A stretch of DNA of 64,000 nt from Stratiolaelaps scimitus (GCA_019614645.1 JABWDB010000004.1:19158001-19222000); one strand, 5' to 3'. Counted from the stretch's first letter, positions 40,357 to 53,477 are shown. Program-made: numbers and translations. Notes: generated by a model not told the origin, from the sequence alone.

Positions 40357-40417
40357 GTTGTTGTTGTTGTTGTTGTTGTTTTAGTGGTGGTGGAGGCCGT
40401 TGTTGTTGTTGTTGTTG
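40357..40417 (+). repeat. (TTG)n triplet arrays
   Basis: Two blocks of about eight and six TTG units separated by about 20 bp of GTG-rich sequence. Confidence 0.9.
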
Positions 40418-40698
40418 TAACAACAACCAGTCGCCGTCGAGTTATTCCCCCCCTACCACAGACGTAACCAGCGCCATTGCCTGCTCCAATACATATGAGG
40501 CATACGCATCAGTAGCAAGCAGCGTAGTGCCACAACACAGCCATTTCTACAGCCCAAACGGAGCTGTTTAGCCGTGGCTGTGGCTGAGATGAGCAACAAC
40601 AACAGCAGCAGCAGCGACAAGAACGTTTCGCGCGGTCCTGCCGGCCCAACGCAACCCGATGGCTGACTCGTTCGTTGTTGTTGGCTGCTTGCTCAGGC

Positions 40699-40722
40699 TG
40701 GTTGGTTGGTTGGTTGGTTGGT
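40699..40722 (+). repeat. (TTGG)6 tetranucleotide repeat
   Basis: Six tandem GGTT units. Confidence 0.92.
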
Positions 40723-42466
40723 AGAGCGGAGGGCCGGCGCAATGGCTGCCTTCAGATCTCTCCCTCTCTCCTTCCGAGTCATTTTCGCACAACGATCGTC
40801 GAAGGGGCAAAATGTGGGACCTGGCTCCGCCGCCGCCGCCGTGCGCGGACCACCAGGGCAGCGGCCGCGGCAGAGAACCCCTCATGCTGACCGAAGACAA
40901 CGAAGGAAATAGAGAGAGAGAGGAGTAATTCTGTTAATTGAGAAATTACCAAATTGTGAGCCTCTTGACGTTGTCGTTGTTGATGCTATAGTTGCCGTTG
41001 TGGTTCTCGTTGCCGCCGCCACCGCCGCCGCTGCTGTTGTTTTTGTTGGGATACTTGCGTTCCACGGAATGAAATATGCGCCATTTTGCGCATGCCTCTA
41101 TGGTTATATAGTAATTGCTTGTGTAGCCTCCGCGATATGAGCATATTACGAAGTCGCTCGCTCGTCATTATTCTGCATTGTCATGTTACAGATGTTGATC
41201 TTATTGTCGGCTTGTCTGTTGATTTTGCTGGTGCAGCACAGGGAGAGCAGTTGGAGCTGCTGGACTCTGGCGTCATCTGAAGCCTCATCAGACAACGCTT
41301 CGGAGCAGGCAGGCTACAACCACGTCGGGAGAAACAGCAGCAAAAATATCACCACCAACATTATTATTATCATCATCATCAGAAACACTAAGCCACTGCC
41401 TCCGCTACTGGCGCATCTCATGACGAGGTGATCGTCACTGCAGCCGTTGCGTCGTCGTATAACGAGAGAGTTTGATCGGTCGTTGAGTGCACGCGTCTGT
41501 TTGCCCCTGTTGCCGCATCTGGCAGCAGCAGCAGCAACAATAACAGCAACAGCCGTAGCTTCCAGCCACGGCAGCTGTACAGTTATCGGTATTATTGTTA
41601 TTGTAGGCAAAGAATACAATATATCATAACAGCGAATCAGGCAGGAATGGGAGGGACCTTCGTTGCGGCGGCAAGCGTATTCTGCCTACCCAGCTACCAC
41701 CGTCTACGCCTACCGATCTCGAGGGCAAGGTGTCTGGCTGTCCGTGAACACACATTTTTGGGTTTCAGCGGTCATCAGTTTTGTTGGCGGCGGTCATTGG
41801 GGCAGCACTGGAGCGGGCAATGCTTTCTCATTCGAACAGAAGGAGCCTGATCTTTAGAGTTGATAGGACAGTACAACGTAATTGAAGGAATTACGTGGGC
41901 GCCAAAATAAAGGGGAGAAGGATTTTTACCAAATAAAACCCATGACAATTTCTTACCCATTTGTCAGCTGAAGGGGTCTAATTAGCTGATTGGACAGCAG
42001 CTATCACAATCACCAACAGACCGGAAACATTGTAAGATTTAAACGGACCGCGAGAGACAACGACAAGCGCGGCGAAATTATGTTAACACAAACCTTCGAA
42101 GTGCTAGCTTTCACTTTTTGTTTGATACCAGGCAAAACTGACGAGATCGTCCCTACTTAATGATTAGTCGATTCATATATTTTATTGCCGGCTGCAGCGT
42201 TAACTATAGCAAATACCGAAGAGTAGTGATGGCAATGCAAGGCTTTATTTTTCATTATTCGAAATAAAAAATCTTCGCTGGTGCTTGCTTTCTATTATAG
42301 TTTTGATATCCGCATATCTGATAGAATGAACAAGGTTTCGATCACAACGGTTAATGAACGACGAACTGCGTTGCCTATTAAAATATATTCGTTTGTAAGG
42401 GGCAGCCAACGAGTCTCCCGTCTAGACCGATTTTAGTTGAAGATATAAGCCCATTGTATAGCATAT

Positions 42467-42472
<6 letters not shown>

Positions 42473-42502
<30 letters not shown>
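42473..42502 (+). repeat. (AT)n microsatellite
   Basis: Fifteen AT units. Confidence 0.95.
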
Positions 42503-42504
<2 letters not shown>

Positions 42505-44153
42505 CTCATAACTGGTCACACCTTGCTATAATTTGTGCGTCGCAATCCAGCAGACAACTCGAGACGGCTCGACAAGGCTAGCGATAGCCATCGCATTGGA
42601 ATCATTGACGATCAGCCCAAATCGATATCGATAACCAGAATAAAGAGAATACGTTTGATGAAAACACACATTATGCTGGATGAGGAATCGAAGTTTTACC
42701 GCTGGTACTATCATTGGCGATTCTGTGATAATCACAATAGAGGCGTTATCTATTCTACTTTGCCTATACTGGGGTTGGATGGAGGAACTCATTCAAGTCT
42801 TCACTTGATCTCTCCGGTTGCGGTTGACCTGTAATTATCAGCAGGCTCGTATGTATGTCTGAGGCCAGGTCTACCTGTAATTATGAACATCAGCTACAAA
42901 TGAGCACCACAATTCCACTTCTGATTGAATCGGTTCTATTGAGCAGCAGTCGAATCTTGCCAATCCTTGTGGCACATCATAGGGGTCATATTATCTCGAC
43001 TGCGCTTACCACAGCGGCGAACATGTTGTACATGTATATGCCCAGCAGCATAAACATTACCAGAGTGGACTCACGGGATCTGTGCACCACAACAGCAGGA
43101 ATTTCTATCGTCAGCCACCGGTTAATTCGGACGAAGTGTCCAGCGGATAGGGGTTCGGGTGTCTAGTTAAATCATAACCTCACAATGATATCGTGCTGTT
43201 TTTATTTCTTATATGAGGAGTTGAACAATTTTTGTTCACGACGATCATTTAGAATAAACGCGTCACGATGTCGTCAAACTACCTCATTGTATTAGTGATC
43301 CAAAATATGCCTTTATATACGGAATGTGTTAAATTTATATATATGATACGAAATCACACACAGTTACATAGAATCGAATCGAATACTCGGCAGACCGAAA
43401 TGACCGGGCCGCGGTGAGTGCATGTATATAAAGTGTACATGAGCATTTCACTTGCTTATAAACCCAAGCATAAATACACAAATTAGCCTTACATAAATCC
43501 TGAAGTTCCATATATATATATATATATACACACACACGTACAAACATCATAAATACAAATAAATTGATATACACGCACGTTCATTCCGCAAACGCGTCTA
43601 TCTATAGCACAGCTACAGACATAATACACTCTATAAATATTTATTTAGTTATTATTTCTATTATTATTATTATTATTACTATATTTATACATTACTGCTA
43701 CGGAGCGTCTCGTCGCTGTCTGTATGTGATTGTTTCTCCCTCCGGTGTCTGTCAGTTCCTTCCGCTGCTGCCGCTGTCCATCCGTGTATTCGAATAGATA
43801 ATTTAATTTGTTGTTGTTGAGCGTTCTGGCTCAATATATATATAGAATAGAATCGCGTGTCGAGACGCGGAGCAAGCAGGCGGGGCCAGATTTATTGGTT
43901 TGTTCGTGAGTTCTACGGCCATCGTTCCGTTCAGCCAGGCCGCGACTACAACGTTCGTGGCAAAACCGACCGGCCGAACAGGCAGCGGAACATGGCTGCG
44001 TTCGATTGTAGCTCTCTAGCGGTTGCCGCCACTGCTGGCCAATGGGCCAGTGCATCAACGCGGCGGTGTAAGCGTGCCCCATCGTCCCATCGACGACACA
44101 ACACCATCGGCACACCCGCACACAAAAGTCACTTGCCGAGCGAGCGGCCGAGC

Positions 44154-44173
44154 CGCCGGCCGGCCGGCCGGCG
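44154..44173. repeat. 20-bp perfect GC palindrome (CCGG repeat)
   Basis: The sequence cgccggccggccggccggcg equals its own reverse complement over all 20 bases. It is CpG-rich and carries several overlapping GGCC/CCGG sites. Confidence 0.9.
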
Positions 44174-44346
44174 AACAAACAGGCGTCAACTTTCCCCACA
44201 GCGATGTAGGGATGTGTATGTATAGATGAAAATATTCGCTACACACATTTTGCTGGGTCGAAGCTCTATGCACGTTCATCACAATCATCCACGTTATGAC
44301 CATCAGCATTATCGTTGTCGTCATCATCATCATCATTTACATCAAG

Positions 44347-44372
44347 AAGAGAGATAGAGAGAGAGAGAGAGA
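44347..44372 (+). repeat. (GA)n tract
   Basis: About twelve GA units with one interruption; a possible GAGA-type element about 6.8 kb upstream of the engrailed ATG. Confidence 0.9.
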
Positions 44373-44813
44373 TTCGCCAGAAATCTATGGCGGGCTCGCC
44401 GATGCTGCTGCTATTGCCGTGATGAGGAACGAATATTAACAATGTCGTGTTGATCGAATGATGAACGAGAATCCTCAAAAGATCATTAACTAAAGAATAT
44501 CACTCGGGCAAACAACAGCAGCAGCAGAAGCGGCGGTGACGAAGAAGAATCTAAACGGCGACAAACGCTGCAAGAATAACTAAATAGAAAAAACAATTTC
44601 TTCTGAACAGGTCGATTTCGTTGGAGTGACGGCGGTGCCGTGTCATCGCGGGACTCGGATTAGATTTGTCAATCAACTGTGCTGTCTTCTTCTAGGGCTC
44701 GCTCTCGGATCACTCTATCACTGAGTTATCGACTATGGTGGATTCGGCCGACTCCCTGACGAACATAACTAGATTAGATAATGTATGAGATTAAATGTTT
44801 CAATTAATTACTT

Positions 44814-44815
<2 letters not shown>

Positions 44816-44858
<43 letters not shown>
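44816..44858 (+). repeat. (TA)n microsatellite
   Basis: Forty-three bases of uninterrupted TA. Confidence 0.96.
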
Positions 44859-44866
<8 letters not shown>

Positions 44867-47163
44867 CTAGTCCGTTATTCTGGTGCCGATTATCGATAGT
44901 GCGTCGATAGTTCATGGCGTACCATGTGACGTGCAATGTTCTGCGATGAAAATAAAAAGAGACAAGAGTCTTCAGAAGACTGCAAAGAGAAAGTGGTGAT
45001 TAACGGGTTTTTTGTTTTTGTTTGTAGTACGTCCTTATTGCTGTTACTGAGATGAGGAACATGGGTAAAAGTGCAACTGTTCAAGTTCAACTGTTGCACT
45101 ATTTAATAATTTGATGTAATATCTCTCTCTCTCTCTCTGACGTATTCTTGTAGAAGGCTAGAGTTAAACACGGCGAAGAACCGACCTTAGTCAAACTTTA
45201 TTTTGGCTAATCTGACCAGCAGAAAGTGCTAGCGGTAACAATAAACAATTCTATAAACTAACAGCCGACGATCCCTATATATATATATATATATATATCA
45301 CATCCAGATGTCGTGGCACTCAAAGCTGACATAAAACCACACTCTTAACAATTGGTGCATAACAACCCCAGCAAACCCAGTTCATGGAAGGTGGCCATTT
45401 CTCTTATGACTTGCTTCTTCATGTTGCTATTGTTGGCTTTTGCAACAGGCGTCGTTATTGCCATTGACGCCGAATACATTATTATTATTATTATTATCGA
45501 GCGACACGGTTAAGCATTCGAGCCTAACCTTCTCGTTGGCGGTGGTATGCATCAACTACGTGTACACTGGCTGAGGCTCAAACAGTTAAAGAAAGCGTTC
45601 ACGAGGTTTCCCGCCGGTGGCGACAGCGGTACTAGCACCCATTGCTCGACTGCCCGCGGACCTCCTACCTAGTCATCCTTGGTGTTCGCCTTCGCTGTCT
45701 GGGTGAGCTCTCTCTGTTTGACTCGGTCGTACGAGCTCACTATCCGATCGTTGCCAGGCTCTCCCGCTGCTGTAGCTGTTTGTTGGGGGTATTCATGGTT
45801 GATGACTTTAGCTCGCTTCAGTTCTTCCTACACCGCATCGTTTGCATCGGCAGCAGGCACCAACGTGACCACCGGGGTTAGCGGGGATGCCGCGGATGGT
45901 GCCGCGTCTTGTTGTTACACATGCCGTGAGCGTTCGATGGGTGCTTCTACATCCTCATGACTTTGGGTCGCCTTCGGGACCCCCCACCGAGAAGCTCACG
46001 GTCATGACAGCGAGGGGCGGCACCTCCTTCGCCTTCAGAAGGACACGGACCGCTGCCGTCGAGGCGATCGCCATCAGCACCCAAGTGCTGCCGAACGGCG
46101 AACTGAGCAGCGGCGCTCGTCGGGTGGTTCGACGGTGTGCTATTTTGACTTTGGCTGAAGGAAAGGTTTCGTCGATCCGGCCGGTAGTCCTGATGAGGCG
46201 ACGGTAGGTAGGTGGGGCGATTTGCGTCGAGATCTATCCATCTGACGAAGATGCTGAACCTTTTCTCGGCCGCCGGTGAGAGAAGGTGAAATAGATTGCT
46301 GAGGACAGCCAGTGATGATGATCAGATCAAATCTAGCCAAAACTAGTGAGCCGTCAAATTCGTTTGGGCGAGCATTTCGTCCAAATGAAGAGACCTCGAC
46401 TAGGCCTCTGCTTCGTGACAGTTTGTCTCGGCATTATGGTCGGCCTAACAATACTGAAATAGGAAGGCAGAACACAACAAAAAACAGCTGCCTTGAGGTT
46501 ACGAACTAGCTAAGCTCGAAGGAACATCGATTAAAAATCGGCTAGGAGCTCCATTGGCTGGGATAAGCCTTTTTAGGCTCAGTTAAGAAAAACCGTAAGG
46601 CCTAGCGAAGAAACGGGGGAAAGCTGACGTCGGGGTGGCATCATCGGGGTTGTAATACTCAATAATAATTATTAATAATAGTTGACGCAGTACCCAAACG
46701 TAGTGTCGAGGCCTGCCACATAGGTGAACAGCGGAGAGTCTGCTCAAAGATGACATCATCAGAGAGAATATTTATCTAGCGGGTGAATGGCGACAAATCG
46801 ATCTTTGCTCGCTCGTACTCGATACTAGAGCGGAGCTTAATTTTGATTTCGAACTTCCGTATAACTAGAATCAGGCCTATAAGGATACTACAGTCGAAGC
46901 AACAGGTCCGTGTGCTTAGACCTGCAGAAGTCCACCGATCTAATACGAAGTACTAAATGCTTAAGCAGTGTCCAATTCTCATCTGTAGTAACTCAGTGAT
47001 TTATTAAGTGGAACAGTACTCTTAAATTGAACGTTACTAACGCATCCAGTGTACGCAACACGAAACAGATTTCAATTTGCGAAATCGCTCATAGCTCATA
47101 TATCGTTCGTTTGAGCTTTAGACGGAACTGTTTCATGAAATGTTCATACCGCCAGCATAATGA
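44859..47163. other. No recognisable gene; GC-rich patch within AT-rich DNA
   Basis: Contains (CT)n at 45122-45138, (AT)n at 45276-45298 and (ATT)n at 45478-45497. From about 45590 to 46220 the sequence is visibly GC-richer than its flanks, with several overlapping frames on both strands, none with a recognisable domain. Confidence 0.5.
45276..45298 (+). repeat. (TA)n microsatellite
   Basis: About eleven TA units. Confidence 0.94.
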
Positions 47164-47367
47164 AAGACTGTTCATTTGCCGCACTATTTTCCTGCGGTGG
47201 TAATTTTGAACGAATTAGTTAAAATTTTCTCACTATCGCAAGAACACATGATTGACTTTCTAGAACGCCATTCGCTAATCAACCTTGCCAACGATCACTG
47301 TGGGGACACATGTGTAGTCTTAACAACAAAGGATGGTCGCGTCGCTCTTTTGTTACTTTATACGTAG
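47164..47367 (+). pseudogene. Possible fragment of an ISXO2/Merlin-like transposase (tentative)
   Basis: An open frame without a useful ATG start reads, in its middle, SLSQEHMIDFLERHSLI followed by a DHCGDTC pair of cysteines and TTKDGRV, then stops. The order LS-x-E...FL-x-x-H-x-LI...C-G-x-x-C resembles the N-terminal zinc-binding segment of ISXO2-like (Merlin/IS1016) transposases. The expected W-R-C that follows is absent, and no catalytic domain or terminal inverted repeats were recognised. The resemblance is by eye and the frame is short, so chance remains a real alternative. Confidence 0.22.
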
Positions 47368-47985
47368 TCAGATATTGACAATTATCATTCAATAATCAAC
47401 GCTAATTTTATGGATAATGCAACGAGACTTCTACAACACCAAGGTGATTGCGATGAATATAATAAATAATTCCTTTAAGAGAGAATTTGCAATGATATAT
47501 TTTTTTTTTACAAATTGACTATATAGTTCACTTGGTGTTATGTCAAAATCGCAACACAACTTACCTGCTGAACCCTTACGACATACAATATATGATAGGC
47601 ATTTGATGAGAGTGAACCCATGATGTTGCCAATTGCCAGAGCGAGTTCCACAACGCCACATGCGATTGTATCTTTTCTCCATATTGGCGCACGGATGAAT
47701 TCTATAGGCATATACGTGCTGTTCAAGTATCGTAGTTGTGGAATTGGCGATGTCTCGTCGGCAAGAAGTTTGCTGCATTACACTGTACCCGCATATGCCA
47801 CTGTTCACATCTGCACCTTCGAATATTGTCATCGAACAAATCGATAGGCACATGTATACAGACCCACACATGTGTACATAATAAATAAGCGAATATAAAA
47901 TGTATCCATAATTTTGAGATCGATCGTGCGGATCAAACTTACAAGAGCGGGTTGACGATTGGCATTGGCGGCCTACTAATCAGCT

Positions 47986-48041
47986 TGACCCTCCGATTTC
48001 ATTTCGAGCGCGGTACGGCTCGAAATGAAATCGGAGGGTCA
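47986..48041. repeat. 24-bp perfect inverted repeat with 8-base loop
   Basis: The left arm (47986-48009) and right arm (48018-48041) are exact reverse complements over 24 bp; the arm begins tgaccctccgatttc. They are separated by gcggtacg. Unlike the AT palindromes, the arms are of mixed sequence, so this is not simple-sequence DNA. It could be a foldback or MITE-like element, a hairpin RNA, or a recent inverted duplication. Confidence 0.93.
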
Positions 48042-49951
48042 TGTTTTCAACGGAAACGATCCTAGTATCATCTGTGTTCAGGGCCCCGATGAGGATTTGG
48101 CATATGTTTGTGTGTACGCGAGGTTCGACTCGAATGCGTTTTAGTGTATTACGAATAGATTGAACCTCTAGTTAAGGGTTATGATTGTATGCCGCCGATT
48201 TGGAGCGCTTCCGACGCGAATAAGCTACAAGGCTTAGCCGATAGAGTTTACTGTACGTATCGTATATGAAAAGAGAAATTATATATATATACCTATGTTG
48301 TAAATTCAATGAGGCGCTAACTATTTCACAGGAACAAAAATATGACAGGAATCCAATTCTGTCATCATTATTCGAATAATTGCCTTAAACTCGCGGATAC
48401 GAGCGCATCCAATCTATCAGGACTATCGTAGTGCCACGACTGGAGGAGGAGAATAATGAGAATATTTCGGCGAAGGGATCCACGTGAGCAAACATGCGGA
48501 TCAGCCAATCGACAGCTATTCGGCCTGGCTAAGCGAAAAGTGACGATAATGTCGGGCGGCAGTGAGAGCCGTTATCGAGCCTATTTCTATTGACTCTCGA
48601 TGCAACAGTTCGTTTGGCGCTGAACCCAGATAGCCAACACTCAAATGGGTAAAGGGGAGGGTTTCACGACGAAGTCGGCTCGAGCACACTTTGCCTGCTC
48701 GAACAACGACGAGGGAACGCGCTGTGTCGCCTCTGGCGAACGGCGCTGGACAGGCCTTCGCTGTTCGCCGATGGGTGGCTGGCTAGCCGAGCAGGCGAGC
48801 CAACAGCTTACTTTGAGCTCCCAGGATGAGTGTCGATCTCGACATGGACAAGAATCAAACAAAAAAAGGTGGAGCACAAAAACAGCCGTGGGCTATTGAA
48901 CGCTAGAGTAGAGACACTGGCGACCAATGGCTGTCGGGTTATGTTGAACAATTCAGCCGGCGTGGCCGACAGGACGTTGATACGACCACTACTGCGTCCT
49001 CTAGTGGGGCACTCTTTTATTATAACACGGCGGCACGGTTGTATACTCTCTGAGGGATTGAGTTCGAATGGACAGCGTAATGCTTAGCTATCTCCGAACA
49101 GTACGAATTAGCAGGCTCAGATCAGATGGATACGAGCCAGTGACTACGGCATACGGCTAAGAGCATCAATTTTTAACTCAGAATTACTCATGATTTCTTA
49201 TTTCAATATAAGGCACTAGAACTCAGTGGGCTAAATGTAGTTAATTAGCTGTTCGATGTTCAATTTACGCAATGATACACGAGTGGCAACTCCATAATCC
49301 TAATGCGGTCGACGCCGTAGACTGAAGATCGGGTCTAACAGATGAGACAAATAGCTGTCTATGAAGACAGCTAAGCATACGTAGGCTAATATACCTCGTA
49401 ATGTTAACGAAACAAACAAAACTGATTTACGAAAACGAATGAAGACAGGAAAAATTCGCTCTCATGGTTCATTCGAATCGGTGATCATATCTGTCATTTA
49501 TACCAGATCATCTGAGACTCGCCGGAGCATTTATAAACCGCTCGAGCCAATTTTCGTCAGCCGAATTTAAGTCAATCCCGGTGTTCGGGTCGTGTGATCG
49601 CAACAGATAGATCGACACACACTGGCATATGTGCTAAGTTCAATGTACAACGGCTTCAATGCTTCTGATTGCTTCATAGGCCACTCCTCTCCACGACAGT
49701 TTCCCTTCGTAGCCGCTGACATAGCGGGAGGAAGAAATCAGGCACATTTCCACCGGCACACCCTACAGCCACACGGCCAACGCCTTTAGTGAAAGACAAA
49801 ACAAAAAAAAACAGAAGGAAAATACAGCCAACTTTTCAAACGGATGACCCGAACGCAACTGGTACACAGCGATACAGAGAGAGAGAGGCGTAACAGGTAA
49901 ATGGCAACCTCGTTCATTATGTTACATTTGAAAATAATTATTTTCGAAATT

Positions 49952-50013
49952 GACAACAACAACAGCAACAGCAACAACACCAACAGTAACAGCAACAGCA
50001 ACAACAACACAGC
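49952..50013 (+). repeat. (CAA/CAG)n triplet array
   Basis: About 20 CAA/CAG-type triplets with a few interruptions; the complementary strand is a TTG/CTG run that reads as poly-Leu. Confidence 0.93.
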
Positions 50014-51460
50014 AAAATAAGAGGCAAATCTGAATTATTTTTGGAACTGCGCGTCGACGATTCGGTATCGCACAGGGATGTGAAATCGCATTTTGCGTCT
50101 CGTCATGTGAATTACAGAAAGAAAAGGTTTATATTTTGTTTAAACGTCTGTATGCAAACGTTCATTTTGCAGTGTGTTTTACTCCGGAGCGTTTGTGGCT
50201 GAATTTGTTGTTTGTGCGCGTTTCGTGATCGCGTCGTCATTTGAACGAAGGAAATGCTGGTGGGATCGAGTTAAAGTTGTGTCTGAAGGCGTTTATTTTC
50301 GATTAGTTCGTTGTTGTTGTCTGTTGTATCTTGTTCATCTGGACTACATTACGAGCGACGTAAATGAATAGACAATGGTTTAGCATCGCTCAGAGGTGTT
50401 CTCCTTTCGTAGTTAAATGCTGGAGTTAGTTTAACTCTCTTTTTTGAGAAGGGGAAATTTTCTTCAAACGAACGGACACCACTAGAGACCTTCCAATCTC
50501 CATAAAAATGGGCCGATTCAATTCAGTTGGGTTGACGTGACTAACAAAACGTCTCCACCTGATAAAATCAATCCTCTGCTGACAGTCGATCTCTTTCCTA
50601 GAGTTGGCACGCTTGGCGTTACTTTGAGCTCTTATAGGGAAGGTGTGGAACTGCCCCGGCTAGTGTTCTATAGCAGGGTACCTTAGTCTCCTGCGGCCCA
50701 CTTTGGCTTCCGTGTTGGGGTCCTGTCCAGGGAAGCTCGGTCGCCTAATTCCCGGCCCGTGATAGCGGGAATGCGCGGGGAGACACAGGTGAAGGAGGAG
50801 GTCCTCGTTACAGGCCGGCCAATCAATTGGATCATCATGGAGGGACTAATTTGGATCCGAAATAACAAAACAGAAGGACACGACTTGAGGAATACAAAAG
50901 ATATTATTTTCTATGTAGGCAACATTTGTTAGACGTAAACACTAAGGATCCAAACAACGAAAAAGCTGATCGAATTACGTTACTAAATACAGACCAACCA
51001 TTGGGGACAGGCCATCTGGAAATTCTACTCAAGTATCCAATGAGAGTGCACACATCTAAAATCAAGAAATATGCAACAAGTAGCTAATCAGACCCCATGC
51101 GACACGCCTAAGACTTCTCAACAACGCCGATCTATTCGAGGTATTAAATAATACCGGAACAAAACTGCGTGAGCAATAATCGCGAAGGAATATTGCTTGC
51201 AGATGAATTCAACGACGAATATTGAGAAGCGCTTAATACATTTTTGGCTAGTGCCGGAAAGTGACATGTGCGTTTTTTGTCATATAGCAATTCGCTTCAG
51301 TACCTTTTCCGATCCCGGCTAAACATCAATGGCCACTGTGACGTTGCACGTTAGATCTATGGGCTGTTGAAGCTCATTTTTTTGCTGTGGCTGATTCTCG
51401 GTCTAGTCATGTTAATAGAGCATTTGATAAGCTCGGAAAACGCTACCAGTATCATTGTGA

Positions 51461-51480
51461 ATATATATATATATATATAT
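51461..51480 (+). repeat. (AT)n microsatellite
   Basis: Ten AT units. Confidence 0.93.
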
Positions 51481-52832
51481 CTGAAAACTTGTCCATTTTA
51501 TACGAGGCTCCTGTGTCATGTAGTAGCCACAAGGGCGGCAGTCAATCAACATCGTTGTGGCCTATCGAAACGGGAACTCACTCCAGATACTATGACGCAC
51601 CTGCTTAATGAGCGTTTATCATTTTCTCAGCTATTTTCCTCATTAACATCAAGGTTAAGTTCCGCCTCACGTTGTGTTGATCACATTGACAAGAGTCGAA
51701 TACGCAAAATATTCGAGCAGGAAACCTTCTCGTCGACGCATTTAATCGACCCCTCCCCCACATGGACCAAACATGAATTTAGCCGTTAACAACTAATTTC
51801 TATTGTTCAAACGATTGAGATTGCTTACATTTAGCGAGCTGTTTAAACAGGACAATTTTCGCAAATGCAATATCTATCCACGCTAGCGCCATATGCCAGC
51901 TATAATTACGCTAATATGACAAGCGCCGACAGATCTGTAAGTTAGCTTGTATATGAACAGAAAACGATTTGAACTCGAAGGTCTGTTGTCCTTTTTAATG
52001 CGAGAGAAAATCGATGTTTACTCGTGGCTGGGTATTGTCTCAGAGCTTCGGGCCTATCAGGCTCACTCTGAAATTGGGGAGAATATTTGTGAAGCTGGTC
52101 GAGCAAAACCTTGTACTGTATGTGTTTTTGTGACGCAAAAAAGCTCATACAGACCAGGCCTCACATCGACGATATTGTACGTCTAGCGATTATTCAGGTG
52201 TCTGCAAACACTGATCATATTGTTCGGCAGCTCAGATAGAACGAGTTGCACGCCTCGAGTTCAAGACCATTTCGATGAGGTGAGCACCTCATCTCATGGC
52301 ATCACTCGACGCCATGAATGAGAACGAGCCACATTCTGCCTTCGGAAGTGTCGAGGTGTTAGGATTATACGGCGATACGGTGCTGAGTACGAACAACGTA
52401 CTAATTGGGTTATCAATTAAACAACCCCTCCTACTCAATCCCCGATTTTCATCTATGTTTATAACATAACTTTCTGGCAACGACGACAACCGCGGCGCTG
52501 ACCGTTGGCCCCAGTTTTGTAACCATCAGCGTCATATACAAAGCGCACCGATAATCTCAAGGCATGTCCTTTGCATGTCCCTCTTGTTTTTGTATCCGTA
52601 TTGAACCGTTCATCGACGTTTGCGAAGTACTCCTGTAGCATTATTCCCTGTGCCCCCCTTCTGAGCTGCCGTGAAGAGATCACGGTACGTCAACCACGTG
52701 AATGTTCCATAATATTCAGAGGCTGTAGAATTTCCCACTGTGATGGCAAATGCTACCTGCCTGGATGATTCACACATCCATCTTCGCCCATCACTCGTAC
52801 TCCTCAATGCCTAACATAGTACATATAATCAG

Positions 52833-52867
52833 ACACACACACACGCACGCACACACACACACACACA
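52833..52867 (+). repeat. (AC)n microsatellite
   Basis: About 17 AC units with two CG interruptions. Confidence 0.93.
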
Positions 52868-53477
52868 GCTAGGCAATAATGGAAAAATAACAGTTGTCCT
52901 GCAATAGAAGAGAATACAAAGTACTATTGTAAATGGGAGTGCCACGGCAAATTATTATATAATAACAATATCAGTGATAACAGCAGCAGCAGCAGCAGCA
53001 TAGAGCGATTTATGGCAGCATCATGCCGCGGCCATTCCAGCTCTTGCTGCTGCTGTTGTTGCTGTTGATGTTGCTTGCTACCGCTGCCAGAGAACAAAAT
53101 GAAGAGGGATCTGAATTATGGCCACAATTATTGCTATTATTATTATTACGTGAGGATGGTGATGTTTAACAGCAGTAAGAGCCGCCAGGGGCGGCATCAT
53201 CGTTATTATATTATTATTGTTGTCTATGACGACGATGATATGTCGGAATGAGAGACAACAATTTAACACTTTATAAATTATTTAACACGTTATATCTATT
53301 TTATCATACATTTATGGCGCCTTGGGCTGGCGTCTTTGTTGCTGGGCCAGTTCTTATAGGAGTATTATGAAGATGCCTCCAAGAATGAGTTTTCATAATA
53401 TCGCAAACGAGCAGTAGACGGTGCCACGGACGACAGAGCACAGATGTGTCGGAAAATGCACGGCGTTATGCTACCTC

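Larger units (their letters stand above)
37601..42472. other. Upstream flank of the engrailed exon; no further exon recognised
   Basis: On the gene's strand this is 5' of the exon, so a 5' UTR exon, the promoter and proximal regulatory DNA may lie here, but no TATA box or start site can be fixed. Simple repeats include a CAG run near 39384-39400, (GCC)n(GCT)n at 39777-39822, (GT)n(GCT)n at 40052-40080, (TTG)n at 40357-40380 and about 40400-40417, (TTGG)6 at 40699-40722 and a short GA run at 40911-40923. Long frames at 39565-40345 on both strands are products of these repeats. Confidence 0.55.
42503..44815. other. No recognisable gene; non-coding
   Basis: Two moderately long plus-strand frames (42535-42834 and 42855-43166) lie in different phases and match nothing I know. 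Also here are (TTA)n at 43660-43679, (TA)n at about 43511-43526, a GC palindrome at 44154-44173 and a GA run at 44347-44372. Confidence 0.5.
48042..52832. other. No recognisable gene; AT-rich non-coding
   Basis: Includes a CAA/CAG triplet run (49952-50013) and (AT)n at 51461-51480. Minus-strand frames at 50683-50868 and 52459-52807 are open but not identifiable; the latter consists of two overlapping frames in different phases. The plus-strand frame at 51367-51789 begins at TTG rather than ATG. Confidence 0.5.

Noticed and set aside
45672..45827. 52-codon minus-strand stop-to-stop frame with protein-like composition
   Set aside because: Too short, no ATG start, no convincing splice sites and no recognisable similarity.
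48110..48150. tRNA B-box-like sequence aggttcgactcg
   Set aside because: No cloverleaf can be built upstream; only a four-base stem around the loop.
50683..50868. Minus-strand frame ending TPTRKPKWAAGD
   Set aside because: Sixty-one codons with no identifiable family and no splice support; consistent with chance.
51367..51789. 140-codon plus-strand frame with a hydrophobic, signal-like start
   Set aside because: It begins at TTG, includes an AT microsatellite (read as YIYIY), and has no recognisable domain.
52459..52807. Two overlapping minus-strand frames that might be a frameshifted gene
   Set aside because: The upstream frame starts at TTG, the two are in different phases, and neither resembles a family I can name.
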